This document shows, in pieces, positions 1 through 9,747 of a stretch of 64,000 bases of DNA. Each line of letters starts with the position of its first letter. Positions within the stretch are counted from its first letter, which is position 1. The stretch covers positions 2,356,001 to 2,420,000 of the forward strand of contig NZ_CP007220.1 of NCBI RefSeq assembly GCF_001632805.1. Reading direction: 5' to 3'. The position numbers were made by a program, and so were the translations under genes. Under the pieces are notes generated by a model that saw nothing but the letters and a program-made list of their open reading frames with translations, made no database searches and was not told the DNA's origin. Source of the stretch: Mycobacteroides chelonae CCUG 47445 (GTDB lineage: Bacteria; Actinomycetota; Actinomycetes; Mycobacteriales; Mycobacteriaceae).

Positions 1-1
1 T

Positions 2-1018
2 GCGGACACCGTGGCCGAGTGGGCCGACCGAATTCGCGGGCAACTGGAGCGTTTCGTCGAATTCAATGACAGCCCAACCGGGGCCATCGTCGCGAACAAC
101 CTGGACTGGACCGGTGAGCTCTCCGCCCTGGAGTTCCTGCGCGATCTGGGCAAGCACTTCTCGGTGAACGTCATGCTCGACCGGGACACCATCCGGCGGC
201 GACTGGAGGGTGATGGCATCTCCTACACCGAATTCTCGTACATGCTGCTGCAGGCGAATGACTACGTGCAGCTGTACCGAAAGTACGGCTGCTCGTTGCA
301 GATAGGCGGCTCGGACCAATGGGGCAACATCGTCGCCGGCGTCCGGCTGGCCCGCCAGCTCGACGGTGCCTCCGTGCACGCGCTGACCGTTCCGTTGGTG
401 ACGGCGGCCGACGGCACCAAGTTCGGTAAGTCCACCGGGGGCGGCAACCTCTGGCTCGATCCCGAGATGACCAGTCCGTACGCCTGGTACCAGTACTTCA
501 TCAACACCGCCGATGCTGACGTGGTGCGGTACCTGCGCTGGTTCACCTTCCTGTCTGCCGACGAAGTCGCCGAGCTGGAGACCGCAACGGCCGAGCGGGC
601 ACATGAGCGCGCCGCACAGCGACGTCTGGCCGCCGAGGTGACCACCCTGGTGCATGGCGAAAGCGCCACGCAGGCAGTCGAACTTGCCAGTGGGGCTTTG
701 TTCGGCCGGGGCGAGTTGGACCGGCTCGACGAGGGCACATTGACCGCGGCGCTCACCGAGGCCGGCAACGGTGAGCCCGCGCGGCTCGCCGACGGGGAAC
801 CAGACACCATCGTGGACCTGCTGGTGAGCAGCGGACTCTCGGAGAGCAAGGGCGCCGCACGCCGCACCCTCAAGGAGGGCGGCGTGTACGTCAACAACAC
901 CAGAGTTAACACCGAGGACTGGACGCCAACCTCCGGTGACTACCTCACCGGCGGTTGGCTGGTACTTCGCCGCGGAAAACGCAACATCGCCGGGGTGCAG
1001 CGGGTACGCGAGTCGTAG
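2..1018 (+). CDS. tyrS: Tyrosyl-tRNA synthetase, 5' end cut by the window
   Basis: This enzyme charges tRNA-Tyr with tyrosine in the cytoplasm. The reading frame is open from the first bases, and about 85 N-terminal residues, including the HIGH motif, lie outside the window. The visible part has the tyrosine-site motif GGSDQWGNI, the KMSKS-type loop as KFGKS, and a C-terminal S4 RNA-binding domain over the last 60-70 residues ([17 protein letters not shown]). The GTG at position 11 is internal, not a start. It matches the place of Rv1689 in M. tuberculosis. It converges on the ABC-F gene with only 6 bases between the stops and no terminator hairpin there. Confidence 0.96.
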   Translation, partial: ADTVAEWADRIRGQLERFVEFNDSPTGAIVANNLDWTGELSALEFLRDLGKHFSVNVMLDRDTIRRRLEGDGISYTEFSYMLLQANDYVQLYRKYGCSLQIGGSDQWGNIVAGVRLARQLDGASVHALTVPLVTAADGTKFGKSTGGGNLWLDPEMTSPYAWYQYFINTADADVVRYLRWFTFLSADEVAELETATAERAHERAAQRRLAAEVTTLVHGESATQAVELASGALFGRGELDRLDEGTLTAALTEAGNGEPARLADGEPDTIVDLLVSSGLSESKGAARRTLKEGGVYVNNTRVNTEDWTPTSGDYLTGGWLVLRRGKRNIAGVQRVRES

Positions 1019-1024
1019 ATTCCA

Positions 1025-2716
1025 CTACACCCATTGGGGTTCAACCGATTCCTTCACCTTGCCGTCCACGCCGAAGACGAGGAAGCGAGTGAAGGTCCGC
1101 GCGAACCATCGATCGTGGGTGACGGCGATGACCGTGCCGTCGAAGGCTGCCAACGCATCTTCCAGCGCCTCCGCCGAATGCAGGTCCAGGTTGTCGGTCG
1201 GCTCGTCGAGCAGCAGCAATGTCGACCCCATCAACTCCAGCAGCAGAATCTGAAACCGGCCCTGTTGTCCACCCGAAAGTGAGCCGAACGCCTGCTCAGC
1301 CGACGGTGCGAGCCCGTAACGGTCCAGGATCCGCGAGGCCTGCTCGCGACCGTGCCCGGCGCGCCGTTCATCCCCGTGATGCAGGATTTCCAGCAGCGTC
1401 CGTTCCATCAGCCCCTCGTGATGGTGCGTCTGCGCGAACCAGCCGGGACGTACCCGTGCGCCCAGCCGTAGTCGTCCGTCGTGGCGCACGGCTTCGGGAA
1501 TCATGTCGCCCACCGGCAACTGATCCGGCTCGGGGTCGCTGCCCCCGCACGCCAGCAGCCGCAGGAAATGCGACTTGCCGGTGCCGTTACCTCCCAGGAC
1601 CGCGACCCGATCGCCATACCACAGTTCGACGTCGAATGGCTTTGTCAGACCACTCAATTCGAGTCTCTCCGCGATCACGGCACGTTTGGCGGTGCGGCCG
1701 CCGGTAAGACGCATGCGGACGTTCTGGCGCAGTGGAACCGCTTCGGGTGACCCTGCCTCATCGAATCGGCGCAGCCGGGTCTCGGCCGCTTGCAACCGGC
1801 TGGCCATACCGGAGTTGTACGCCGCCTTCTGCCGGTACATCAGCACCAGATCGCTTAGCGCCGAACGCTGTTCGTCCCAGCGGCGACGCAACTCGGCGAG
1901 CTTGGCGTTACGGTCCGCCCGAGCCTGATGATAGGTGGCGAACGACCCCGGGTGCACCCACAGCGTGGACCCGGCCCGGGTGGGTTCCAAGGTGGCGACC
2001 TGGCTGGCCGCGTGATTGATCAGCTCGCGATCGTGACTGACAAACAGCACGGTCTTGGGCGACTCCGCGAGTGTGCGCTCAAGCCAGCGTTTGGCCGGGA
2101 CATCCAGATAGTTGTCGGGCTCGTCCAGCAGCAGGACCTGGTGTGGACCGTGCAGCAGGGATTCGAGCACCAGACGTTTCTGCTGCCCGCCCGACAGCGT
2201 GTTGACCCCGCGAAATCTGGCCAGCTCGAACGGAATTCCCAAGGCTGCGGTGGTATGTACGTCACATTCGGTCTCGAATTCATACCCGCCCACATCGGAC
2301 CAGTCGGCCAGCGCCTGCGCATACGTGAACTGGTCGCGTTCGCTGTCACGCTCCATGAGCGCCAGCTCGGCGCGGTCCAAACGTTCGGCGGCCACCCTGA
2401 TGCGATCCGGTGCCACCGACAGCAGCAGATCGCGGACGGTTGAGTCGTCACGAACGGAACCGATGAACTGCCGCATCACCCCGAGCTGCCCGCCCCGGGT
2501 GACGGCCCCGTCATGCGGATCGGTGTCGCCGGAGATGATGCGCAACAACGTCGTCTTTCCGGCCCCGTTGGGGCCGATCAGCGCGGTTTTGCTGCCTTCG
2601 CCGACCCGGAGGCTGACATCGTGGAGAAGCGCTCGGCCGTCCGGGAGGTGATAGCCGATGGCATCGAGCTGCACATGGCCCATGGATGAGCCGCTTGCGC
2701 GAAGACCAGCGGACAT
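1025..2716 (-). CDS. ABC-F family ATPase (ribosome-associated, possible macrolide-resistance type)
   Basis: Two ABC ATPase domains lie in one 563-residue chain with no membrane segments, which defines the ABC-F class. Domain 1 has Walker A GPNGAGKTT (residues 48-56), signature LSGGQQKR and Walker B LLLDEPDN. Domain 2 has GGNGTGKS, LSGGQQGR and LLLDEPTDNLD. ABC-F proteins act on the ribosome; some remove macrolides or lincosamides, others are translation factors. I recall that the M. abscessus ABC-F gene beside tyrS (MAB_2355c) was linked to macrolide tolerance, but I could not check this. The start is ATG 2716, or ATG 2683 (MGHVQLD), which begins right at domain 1. Neither has a good ribosome binding site. 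It is transcribed away from the TPR gene. Confidence 0.9.
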   Translation of the reverse strand: MSAGLRASGSSMGHVQLDAIGYHLPDGRALLHDVSLRVGEGSKTALIGPNGAGKTTLLRIISGDTDPHDGAVTRGGQLGVMRQFIGSVRDDSTVRDLLLSVAPDRIRVAAERLDRAELALMERDSERDQFTYAQALADWSDVGGYEFETECDVHTTAALGIPFELARFRGVNTLSGGQQKRLVLESLLHGPHQVLLLDEPDNYLDVPAKRWLERTLAESPKTVLFVSHDRELINHAASQVATLEPTRAGSTLWVHPGSFATYHQARADRNAKLAELRRRWDEQRSALSDLVLMYRQKAAYNSGMASRLQAAETRLRRFDEAGSPEAVPLRQNVRMRLTGGRTAKRAVIAERLELSGLTKPFDVELWYGDRVAVLGGNGTGKSHFLRLLACGGSDPEPDQLPVGDMIPEAVRHDGRLRLGARVRPGWFAQTHHHEGLMERTLLEILHHGDERRAGHGREQASRILDRYGLAPSAEQAFGSLSGGQQGRFQILLLELMGSTLLLLDEPTDNLDLHSAEALEDALAAFDGTVIAVTHDRWFARTFTRFLVFGVDGKVKESVEPQWV

Positions 2717-2810
2717 GGCGTTAAGTCTGCGTAATGGGTCACGTGGATCGCCACCGAATTTCCGGCGAAGGGCCTGTTACCGGCATACTCGCGCTGTAAA
2801 GGAGGTGCCC

Positions 2811-3671
2811 GTGGACCAGCGAGGACCCAGGCAGCAGGGGCCCAGAAAGCAAGGCCCGAGTCGCCCCGCGCGCGATTCAGGCGCGCGGCGCGATGATCGC
2901 GGTGGCGGTGCGGCACGTCCGCGCCGGTCGGATGAGCGCAGCGGCGATCGTCCGCAGCGCAATCAAGGATCCGGGCCCCGGCGCACGGATGAGCGCCAGG
3001 CGCCACGAAACTTCGGCCCGCAGATTCCTGACGAGGTCGAGGCCAAGCAGCTTGCGCCCGATGTCCGTGCCGAGCTGCTCAGCCTCGATAAGAACACCGC
3101 CGACACGGTGGCCCGGCATCTGGTCGTGGCGGGCAACCTGCTCGACGAAGACCCGGAAGCGGCGCTCGAGCACGCCAAGGCCGCCAAGAGCCGTGCGGCC
3201 CGCATTGCGGGCGTCCGCGAAGCGCTCGGTATCGCCGCCTATCACTGCGGAGACTGGGCGCTGGCGTTGTCCGAACTGCGTGCGGCCAAGCGCATGGGCA
3301 CCCGCTCACCACTGCTGGCCCTCATCGCCGATTGCGAACGGGGAGTGGGACGGCCCGAACGTGCCCTCGAACTTGCCCGCGGAGATGAGGCCAAGGCGCT
3401 CACCGGCGATGCCGCCGACGAATTGCGCATTGTGACCGCCGGAGCGCGCGCCGACATGGGACAGCTTGATCAGGCGTTGGCGGTGCTGTCGACTCCCGCA
3501 CCCGATCCGAAGCGCGTCGGCGTGGTCGCGGCGCGACTGTTCTACGCCTACGCCGATATCCTCCTGGCCCTGGATCGCAAACCCGAAGCAGTGCAATGGT
3601 TCCTGCACGCGGCTAACGCCGATGTCGAAGGCCATACGGACGCCGAGGATCGGGCAGCCGAACTTGCCTGA
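2811..3671 (+). CDS. Rv1691-like TPR-repeat protein with basic disordered N-terminus
   Basis: The GTG start at 2811 has a near-perfect ribosome binding site (AAAGGAGGT, 2798-2806). Open frame upstream of it has no support. The 286-residue product starts with about 70 residues rich in Arg, Gly, Gln and Pro, probably disordered. A helical part follows with TPR-like pairs (for example EDPEAALEHAKAAKSRA and YHCGDWALALSELRAAKRMG). No catalytic motif is visible, so a scaffold or adaptor role is inferred. It heads the run that includes the HAD phosphatase, tlyA, nadK and recN, and its last codons overlap the next gene by 8 bases. Confidence 0.85.
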   Translation: MDQRGPRQQGPRKQGPSRPARDSGARRDDRGGGAARPRRSDERSGDRPQRNQGSGPRRTDERQAPRNFGPQIPDEVEAKQLAPDVRAELLSLDKNTADTVARHLVVAGNLLDEDPEAALEHAKAAKSRAARIAGVREALGIAAYHCGDWALALSELRAAKRMGTRSPLLALIADCERGVGRPERALELARGDEAKALTGDAADELRIVTAGARADMGQLDQALAVLSTPAPDPKRVGVVAARLFYAYADILLALDRKPEAVQWFLHAANADVEGHTDAEDRAAELA

Positions 3672-4668
3672 CACACTTGCCGGCGCCTACGACTGCTTGC
3701 TTCTGGATCTCGACGGCACGGTGTTCCGGGGCGCCGAACCCACACCGAACGCCATCGCCGCGTTGTCAGCTGCCGGCGATGCGCGGCAGCTATACGTCAC
3801 CAACAACGCCAGCCGGTCCGCGCCCGAGGTCGCCGAACATCTCACCTCCCTGGGCTTCACGGCGACCCCCGGCGACGTTGTCACCAGCGCCCAGAGTGCG
3901 GCGAGACTGCTCGCCGAGGCACTCGAGCGCGACGATGCGGTACTCGTGGTCGGCACCGAGGCGCTGGCCGCCGAGGTTGCGGCCGTTGGCCTCACCCCGG
4001 TGCGGAGCTTCGATGCGGCGCCACGTGCAGTCGTCCAGGGGCACTCACCGGACACCTGCTGGACCACCCTTGCCGAGGCGGCACTCGCGATTCGGGCAGG
4101 CGCCTATTGGGTGGCGGCCAATGTCGACGCGACGCTGCCGACCGAACGCGGTCTGCTGCCCGGAAACGGGTCCATGGTCGCCGCGCTGCGCACCGCCACC
4201 GACGCCGATCCGATCGTGGCGGGCAAGCCGGGACGCGCACTCATCGAGGACGCACTGGCGCGTGGCAGCTTCGCGCGCCCGCTCGTCGTCGGCGACCGCC
4301 TCGATACCGACATCTCCGGAGCCAATGCCGCGGACTTACCCAGCCTCATGGTGCTCACCGGCGTAAACAGTGCCGTCGATGCGATCTGGGCGCACACCTC
4401 GCTCCGACCCACCTTCCTGGGGACCGATCTGGGTGCATTGCACCTCCCGCAGACCGAAGTACGTATCGAGCCGAAGCCGTCATGGCGCGTAACGGTGGAT
4501 ACCGGCCAGGTGTCGGTCGGCGCTGTCGACGACGCCGGAACACCGCTGTCGCTGGCACAGGCACTGGCGGCCGCGGTGTGGGCAACAGGCTCCGCCCCGG
4601 CGATCAGGCCCATCGTGTCCACGGATGACCTGGCGGAACGAGCCTTGCAGGGGCTTTCTGCCGGATAG
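3664..4668 (+). CDS. HAD-superfamily (NagD-like) phosphatase, Rv1692 type
   Basis: This is a 334-residue phosphatase of the HAD IIA subgroup. Motif I is LLLDLDGTVFRG close to the N-terminus, the motif II region is YVTNNASRSAPEVAEHL, and the acidic motif IV is VGDRLDTDISGANAA. The Rv1692 enzyme of M. tuberculosis is described as a glycerol-3-phosphate phosphatase that recycles polar lipid head groups; that substrate is only inferred here. I chose TTG 3664 because motif I then starts about 11 residues in, as in the family. This overlaps the upstream stop by 8 bases and implies coupled translation. The C-terminal third is an added domain typical of the actinobacterial form. Confidence 0.88.
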   Translation: MPDTLAGAYDCLLLDLDGTVFRGAEPTPNAIAALSAAGDARQLYVTNNASRSAPEVAEHLTSLGFTATPGDVVTSAQSAARLLAEALERDDAVLVVGTEALAAEVAAVGLTPVRSFDAAPRAVVQGHSPDTCWTTLAEAALAIRAGAYWVAANVDATLPTERGLLPGNGSMVAALRTATDADPIVAGKPGRALIEDALARGSFARPLVVGDRLDTDISGANAADLPSLMVLTGVNSAVDAIWAHTSLRPTFLGTDLGALHLPQTEVRIEPKPSWRVTVDTGQVSVGAVDDAGTPLSLAQALAAAVWATGSAPAIRPIVSTDDLAERALQGLSAG

Positions 4669-4717
4669 TGTGTCGTCGCCCCTGCCGCTCGGGGGCGATC
4701 CATTAGCCTTGAGCGCG

Positions 4718-4927
4718 ATGACCACCCCGAACGATGTCGCCCGTCACGCTGCTGGACCTGACCCCGATGAGGTCAGGTCCCAGGTGCAGGCGCTGCTGGG
4801 TCAGCTCGACCCGCCTGCCGGCCTGGGCGAAACCGACGCCGAGCTGGATCTCGAAACCCAAGCCCAGGTCCTGGAGCAGGCACATGACGTGTTGGTCCGA
4901 GCGCTGGAATCCGCGGAGCAGGGATAG
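4718..4927 (+). CDS. Small conserved acidic protein, Rv1693-like
   Basis: This is a 69-residue protein from ATG 4718, rich in Asp, Glu and Gln, with a probable C-terminal helix (LDLETQAQVLEQAHDVLVRALES). It has no membrane segment and no recognised catalytic motif. It sits between the HAD phosphatase gene and tlyA, 2 bases before the tlyA start, as Rv1693 does in M. tuberculosis. Position and spacing support a real gene. Function is unknown. Confidence 0.75.
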   Translation: MTTPNDVARHAAGPDPDEVRSQVQALLGQLDPPAGLGETDAELDLETQAQVLEQAHDVLVRALESAEQG

Positions 4928-4929
4928 CC

Positions 4930-5736
4930 ATGGCCCGGCACGCCAGGGTCGACGCCGAGTTGGTGCGCCGCGGGCTCGCGCGGTCGCGTCAGCAGGCGGC
5001 TGAACTTATCGACGCGGGACGTGTGCGTATCGACGGCATACCCGCCGCGAAAGCCGCAACAGCCGTGCCCGCGACGGCTTCGCTTGTGGTGCAGGGGGAG
5101 GCCGAGGACAAGTGGGTCTCGCGCGGTGCTCACAAACTCCTCGGGGCGCTTGACGTCTTTGGCCCACAGGGACTTTCCGTAGAGGACAAGCGCTGCCTGG
5201 ATGCCGGCGCCTCGACGGGCGGCTTCACCGAGGTGTTGTTGCGTACGGGTGCTCGTGAAGTTGTCGCCGCCGACGTCGGGTATGGGCAACTGGCCTGGGC
5301 CCTGCAGTCCGACGATCGGGTTACCGTGCTGGACCGCACCAATGTGCGCGCCCTGACACCGGAACTGATCGGTGGACCGGCTCAACTGATCGTGGCCGAC
5401 TTGTCCTTCATATCGCTCGGATTGGTGCTTGATGCGCTGATCGCCTGTGCCACAGACGATGCCGATATCTTACCGATGGTCAAACCCCAGTTCGAGGTAG
5501 GTAAGGAACTCGTCGGCGCGGGAGGAGTGGTGCGTGACCCGCAACTGCGCGCCGATGCCGTGGTCTCTGTCGCCCGTCGCGCGCAGAGGCAGGGTTGGCA
5601 TGCCGCGGGCGTGACGGCGAGCCCGCTTCCCGGGCCGTCCGGAAACGTCGAATACTTTCTATGGCTGCGGAACACAGATTCCGGCCTGGATATCGAATCA
5701 GCCGTCGCCGATGCAGTATCGAGGGGACCCCAGTAA
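4930..5736 (+). CDS. tlyA: TlyA rRNA 2'-O-methyltransferase (capreomycin/viomycin susceptibility)
   Basis: This is a 268-residue protein with an N-terminal S4 domain (about residues 1-60, [21 protein letters not shown]) and an FtsJ/RrmJ-type methyltransferase domain. The SAM-binding loop reads [15 protein letters not shown] and a later motif is [10 protein letters not shown]. In mycobacteria TlyA methylates 16S rRNA C1409 and 23S rRNA C1920, and its loss gives capreomycin and viomycin resistance. ATG 4930 follows the small gene by 2 bases, and the stop overlaps the start of nadK by one base. The gene looks intact. Confidence 0.95.
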   Translation: MARHARVDAELVRRGLARSRQQAAELIDAGRVRIDGIPAAKAATAVPATASLVVQGEAEDKWVSRGAHKLLGALDVFGPQGLSVEDKRCLDAGASTGGFTEVLLRTGAREVVAADVGYGQLAWALQSDDRVTVLDRTNVRALTPELIGGPAQLIVADLSFISLGLVLDALIACATDDADILPMVKPQFEVGKELVGAGGVVRDPQLRADAVVSVARRAQRQGWHAAGVTASPLPGPSGNVEYFLWLRNTDSGLDIESAVADAVSRGPQ

Positions 5737-6656
5737 TGACCGAACGCAAGATTCTGCTCGTCGCGCACACCGGACGCGACGAGGTTACCGAGACTGCCCA
5801 GCGTGTCGCGAAAACGCTGGGGGAGAACGGTATCGCCTTGCGGGTGTTGTCCGCTGAGGCCATCGATCGTGGCCCTGTGCATTTGGACCCCACCGAATTC
5901 CGCTCCCTTGGTGTCGATGTCGAGGTTGTCGACGCAGACGAGAGCGCCGCCACCGGGTGCGAACTGGTGCTGGTACTGGGCGGGGACGGCACTTTTCTAC
6001 GGGCCGCGGATCTGGCACGTAGTGCAACCGCGCCGGTGCTCGGAGTCAACCTGGGCCGCATCGGGTTTCTCGCCGAGGTCGAGGCCGAGGCGCTCGAGGC
6101 CGTGCTCACCCATGTGGTTGAGGGCACCTACCGCGTCGAGACCCGAATGACGCTGGACGTCCTGGTTCGCATTGGCGGCGAGGTCGTCGAGCGTGGCTGG
6201 GCGCTCAACGAGGTCAGTATCGAAAAGGGCCCGCGACTGGGTGTGCTCGGCGTGGTGCTGGAGGTGGATGCCCGTCCGGTCTCCGCCTTCGGATGCGACG
6301 GAGTGCTGGTCTCGACGCCGACCGGCTCAACGGCCTACGCCTTCTCGGCGGGCGGACCTGTCGTGTGGCCGGATCTGGACGCAATCCTCGTGGTGCCCAA
6401 CAACGCTCACGCCTTGTTCGCCCGGCCCATGGTGATCAGTCCCGCGTCCACCGTCGCCGTCGAGATCGAGGCCGATGGGCATGACGCGCTGCTCTTCTGT
6501 GATGGCCGTCGAGAAATCAGGGTGCCGCCGGGAGGACGCGTCGAAGTGGTGCGCGGCCATCAGCCGGTGCTGTGGGCACGCTTGGACAGCAAGCCTTTTG
6601 CGGACCGGATCGTCCGCAAGTTCCAGTTGCCCGTCAAGGGCTGGCGGGGAAGGTAA
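5736..6656 (+). CDS. nadK: NAD kinase
   Basis: This enzyme phosphorylates NAD to NADP, using ATP or polyphosphate in mycobacteria (older name ppnK, Rv1695). The 306-residue product has the signature [10 protein letters not shown], then [10 protein letters not shown] and the substrate-binding region [18 protein letters not shown] 5736 shares one base with the tlyA stop (TAATG); longer open frame upstream runs inside tlyA and is rejected. The stop is followed 2 bases later by the GTG of recN, so tlyA, nadK and recN are almost certainly [12 protein letters not shown]. The length matches the family. Confidence 0.96.
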   Translation: MTERKILLVAHTGRDEVTETAQRVAKTLGENGIALRVLSAEAIDRGPVHLDPTEFRSLGVDVEVVDADESAATGCELVLVLGGDGTFLRAADLARSATAPVLGVNLGRIGFLAEVEAEALEAVLTHVVEGTYRVETRMTLDVLVRIGGEVVERGWALNEVSIEKGPRLGVLGVVLEVDARPVSAFGCDGVLVSTPTGSTAYAFSAGGPVVWPDLDAILVVPNNAHALFARPMVISPASTVAVEIEADGHDALLFCDGRREIRVPPGGRVEVVRGHQPVLWARLDSKPFADRIVRKFQLPVKGWRGR

Positions 6657-6658
6657 TC

Positions 6659-8428
6659 GTGCTCACCGAGATTCGCATCGAGTCCCTTGGCGCGATACCC
6701 GTTGCGACCGCGGAGTTCGACAGTGGGCTGACCGTGCTGACCGGCGAGACCGGAGCCGGCAAAACCATGGTGGTCACGAGTCTGCATCTGCTCGGTGGTG
6801 CCCGCGCCGACGCTAATCGGGTGCGGGCGGGCGCCGACCGCGCCGTGGTGGAGGGCCGGTTTCTCACGACCGATCCGCTGGGCGCCGAGCCCGCCGACGT
6901 TACCGAGATCCTGGATTCCTCAGGGGCGCAACGGGATGACGACGGTAGCGTGATCGCCGCGCGTTCGGTGACCTCCGACGGGCGTTCGCGCGCATATCTG
7001 GGTGGGCGCAGTGTGCCCGCCAAATCGCTGGCCAGCTTCACCGCAGGACTGCTCACGGTGCACGGGCAGAACGACCAGCTGCGGCTGATGCGCCCGGAGC
7101 AGCAGCTTGCCGCGCTGGACAGGTTCGCCTCGGAAGGGCCAGGCAGCATCGAGGCGCTGCTCACCACCTATCGCAAGCTGCGCGAGGAGTGGCTCACCGC
7201 GCGGCGCGACCTGATCGACCGCACCAACCGGGCGCGTGAGCTCGCGCAGGAGGCCGATCGACTCGGGTTCGCGCTCAACGAGATCGACACCGTCGATCCC
7301 AAGCCGGGTGAGGACGATCAGCTCACCGCCGACATCCATCGCCTGTCCGAACTCGATGCGCTGCGCGATGCGGCCGGTTCGGCACGTGGTGCGTTGGCGG
7401 GCGCGGACTCGGAGGGCGGCGACGACGATTCGGATTCGGCGATCGACCGCATCGCGAAGGCCAAGGTGCTGTTGGAAGCCACCGATGACGCGGCCCTGCA
7501 GGCCCTGGCGCCACAATTGGCAGAGGCGCTTGCGGTGGTCAGCGACGTCGCTCGCGAGTTGACCGCGTTCACCGACGAATTGCCCAGCGATGCAAGCACA
7601 CTCGAAGAGAAGCTGGCACGCCAGGGGCTACTGCGTACGTTGACCCGCAAGTACGCCGCCGACCTGGGCGGGGTGATCGCCTGGGCGCAGGAGGCGCGCG
7701 GCAGGCTGGCCGAGGTCGACACCTCCGAGGAAACGCTTAACGCCATCGCTGCCCGCGTGGATCGGCTCGCCGGTGAACTGGCTGTCGCGGCAATGGCTCT
7801 GAGCAAGGCCCGCGCGAAGGCCGCGAAGGCGCTCGGTAAGGCCGTCACCGCCGAGCTGGCGGGCCTGGCGATGGACCGTGCCGTGTTCACCATCGCAGTG
7901 GAGCCCATCGCGGCCCGGGCCGATGACTCGGCGCCGTTGGCGCTGCCGTCAGGGCAGATCGTGCACGCGGGATCGGCGGGTACCGACGCCGTCGAATTCG
8001 GATTCGCCGCCCATCGCGATAACCCGTTACTGCCGCTGGCCAAGAGCGCATCCGGGGGTGAGCTCTCGCGCGTGATGCTGGCCCTCGAGGTGGTGCTGGC
8101 CGCCTCGACCGCCGGAACCACGATGGTGTTCGACGAGGTCGATGCCGGGGTAGGTGGCCGTGCGGCCGTGCAGATCGGTCGACGGTTGGCCAAGCTGGCC
8201 CACACGCATCAGGTGATCGTGGTAACGCACCTGCCGCAGGTCGCGGCCTTCGCCGATATCCACCTCACGGTTGACCGGGTGAACAGCAAAGGCAGCGGTG
8301 TGCGCCGTCTGGATGATGAGGACCGGGTCGCCGAACTGGCCCGCATGCTCGCCGGTCTCGGCGACTCCGACACTGGCCGGGCGCATGCCCGCGAGCTGCT
8401 CGACGCGGCCCGCTCCGAGCGGGGCTAA
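6659..8428 (+). CDS. recN: DNA repair protein RecN
   Basis: This is a 589-residue SMC-like ATPase of double-strand break repair. Walker A is GETGAGKTMVV near the N-terminus. A long charged coiled-coil middle follows, then the ABC signature SGGELSRVMLALE and Walker B TTMVFDEVDAGVGG near the C-terminus. The GTG start at 6659 lies 2 bases after nadK; the more upstream open frame belongs to nadK sequence. The length equals M. tuberculosis RecN within a few residues. The stop codon lies inside a short GC hairpin followed by four T, which may end the operon. Confidence 0.95.
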   Translation: MLTEIRIESLGAIPVATAEFDSGLTVLTGETGAGKTMVVTSLHLLGGARADANRVRAGADRAVVEGRFLTTDPLGAEPADVTEILDSSGAQRDDDGSVIAARSVTSDGRSRAYLGGRSVPAKSLASFTAGLLTVHGQNDQLRLMRPEQQLAALDRFASEGPGSIEALLTTYRKLREEWLTARRDLIDRTNRARELAQEADRLGFALNEIDTVDPKPGEDDQLTADIHRLSELDALRDAAGSARGALAGADSEGGDDDSDSAIDRIAKAKVLLEATDDAALQALAPQLAEALAVVSDVARELTAFTDELPSDASTLEEKLARQGLLRTLTRKYAADLGGVIAWAQEARGRLAEVDTSEETLNAIAARVDRLAGELAVAAMALSKARAKAAKALGKAVTAELAGLAMDRAVFTIAVEPIAARADDSAPLALPSGQIVHAGSAGTDAVEFGFAAHRDNPLLPLAKSASGGELSRVMLALEVVLAASTAGTTMVFDEVDAGVGGRAAVQIGRRLAKLAHTHQVIVVTHLPQVAAFADIHLTVDRVNSKGSGVRRLDDEDRVAELARMLAGLGDSDTGRAHARELLDAARSERG

Positions 8429-8438
8429 GGCCCCTTTT
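8421..8438 (+). terminator. Possible short intrinsic terminator at the recN stop
   Basis: GGGGC (8421-8425) and GCCCC (8430-8434) pair around the loop TAAG, followed by TTTT (8435-8438). The stem is only 5 bp and overlaps the stop codon, so this is a weak candidate. Confidence 0.35.
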
Positions 8439-8555
8439 CGCAAACAATCACAGGGCACGACCCGCGGAAAATCAGCGGTACTGGAGTGACTAATGTGACA
8501 GGTGTTACGGCGCGCCTCCACAGGCTCGACGGCCCGTCGCGTCATGATCACCTTC

Positions 8556-9740
8556 ATGAACTTGACCACGATGCTCACGCGAAGCAGCAGCTCCAGGCCC
8601 GGCATCGTCGGAACAGTGCGTACCGACAGGGACATCAACAGGCTGCTGCAACGCCTCAATCCGGGTGATATCGCCATCATCGACATCCTCGATCTGGATC
8701 GCATCACGGCCGATGCTCTGGTCGACGCCCGCGTGAGCGCCGTCGTCAACGCTTCGCCGTCGATCTCCGGCCGGTACCCGAATCTGGGACCCGAGGTGCT
8801 CGTCGCCAATGGCATCATCCTTATCGACAGCATCGGACCCGAGGTCTTCAAAAAGGTCAAGGACGGCTCCACGGTTCGGGTGCACAACGGCGGCATCTAC
8901 AACGGCGATCGCCGTCTGATCGCGGGAACTCCGCGCACCGATGCGGACGTGCACGACCTGATGACCGAGGCGAAGACCGGATTGGTCGCGCACCTGGAGG
9001 CCTTCTCCGGCAACACCATCGAATTCATCCGCAGCGAGAGCCCGTTGCTGATCGACGGCATCGGCATCCCGGACGTTGATGTCGACCTGCGCAACCGGCA
9101 CGTCATCGTGGTGTCCGACGGCGCGGGTGCGGTGTATGACCTGAAGAACCTCAAGCCTTTCATCAAGGAGTACCAGCCGGTTCTCATCGGAGTCGGGGGC
9201 GGCGCGGACATCCTGCGCAAGGCCGGGTACCGGCCGCTCATCGTGGTGGGCGACCCGTTGTTCATGAGCAACGATGTCCTGAAATCCGGTGCGCAGGTGG
9301 TGCTTCCCGCCGATGCCGACGGACATGCCGCCGGGCTCGAGCGCATCCAGGACCTGGGAGTCGGCGCGGTCACCTTCCCGGCCGCGGGTTCGGCGGCGGA
9401 CTTGGCGCTCCTGCTGGCCGATCATCACGGAGCATCGTTGATCGTCACCGTGGGCCACACCGCATCGATCGAGGAGTTCTTCGATCGTGAACGGCAGCAA
9501 TCCAATCCGTCGACATTCCTGACCCGGCTGAAGGTCGGCGCCAAGCTCGTCGACTCCAAAGCCGTTGCAACGCTGTACCGCAACCGGTTCTCCGGCGGGG
9601 CCATTGCCTTGCTGATCCTCGCGGTGCTGGTTGCCGTGATCACCATGCTGTGGGTCACCAGCGCGGGCGACAGCGCCGCGGAATGGCTGCTCGCCTATTG
9701 GAACCGGTTGACGGTCTGGGTGCAGAACCTGGTCAGCTGA
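8556..9740 (+). CDS. steA: SteA-like division/envelope protein (Rv1697)
   Basis: This 394-residue protein has a thiamine-pyrophosphokinase-like fold region (VLIGVGGGADILRKAGYRP and IVVGDPLFMSNDVL) and one C-terminal membrane helix (ALLILAVLVAVITMLWV). It matches Rv1697 over its whole length, with near-identical blocks such as GNTIEFIRSESPLLIDGIGIPDVDVDL. In Corynebacterium the orthologue SteA works with SteB in cell separation. ATG 8556 (MNLTTMLTRSSS) lines up with the Rv1697 start as I recall it; ATG 8544 is possible. The mctB/steB gene follows 7 bases after the stop. Confidence 0.88.
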   Translation: MNLTTMLTRSSSSRPGIVGTVRTDRDINRLLQRLNPGDIAIIDILDLDRITADALVDARVSAVVNASPSISGRYPNLGPEVLVANGIILIDSIGPEVFKKVKDGSTVRVHNGGIYNGDRRLIAGTPRTDADVHDLMTEAKTGLVAHLEAFSGNTIEFIRSESPLLIDGIGIPDVDVDLRNRHVIVVSDGAGAVYDLKNLKPFIKEYQPVLIGVGGGADILRKAGYRPLIVVGDPLFMSNDVLKSGAQVVLPADADGHAAGLERIQDLGVGAVTFPAAGSAADLALLLADHHGASLIVTVGHTASIEEFFDRERQQSNPSTFLTRLKVGAKLVDSKAVATLYRNRFSGGAIALLILAVLVAVITMLWVTSAGDSAAEWLLAYWNRLTVWVQNLVS

Positions 9741-9747
9741 GCTACCC

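Noticed and set aside
2658..2810. Longer N-terminus for the TPR protein
   Set aside because: The extension reads through the divergent promoter region, whereas GTG 2811 has an almost perfect ribosome binding site.
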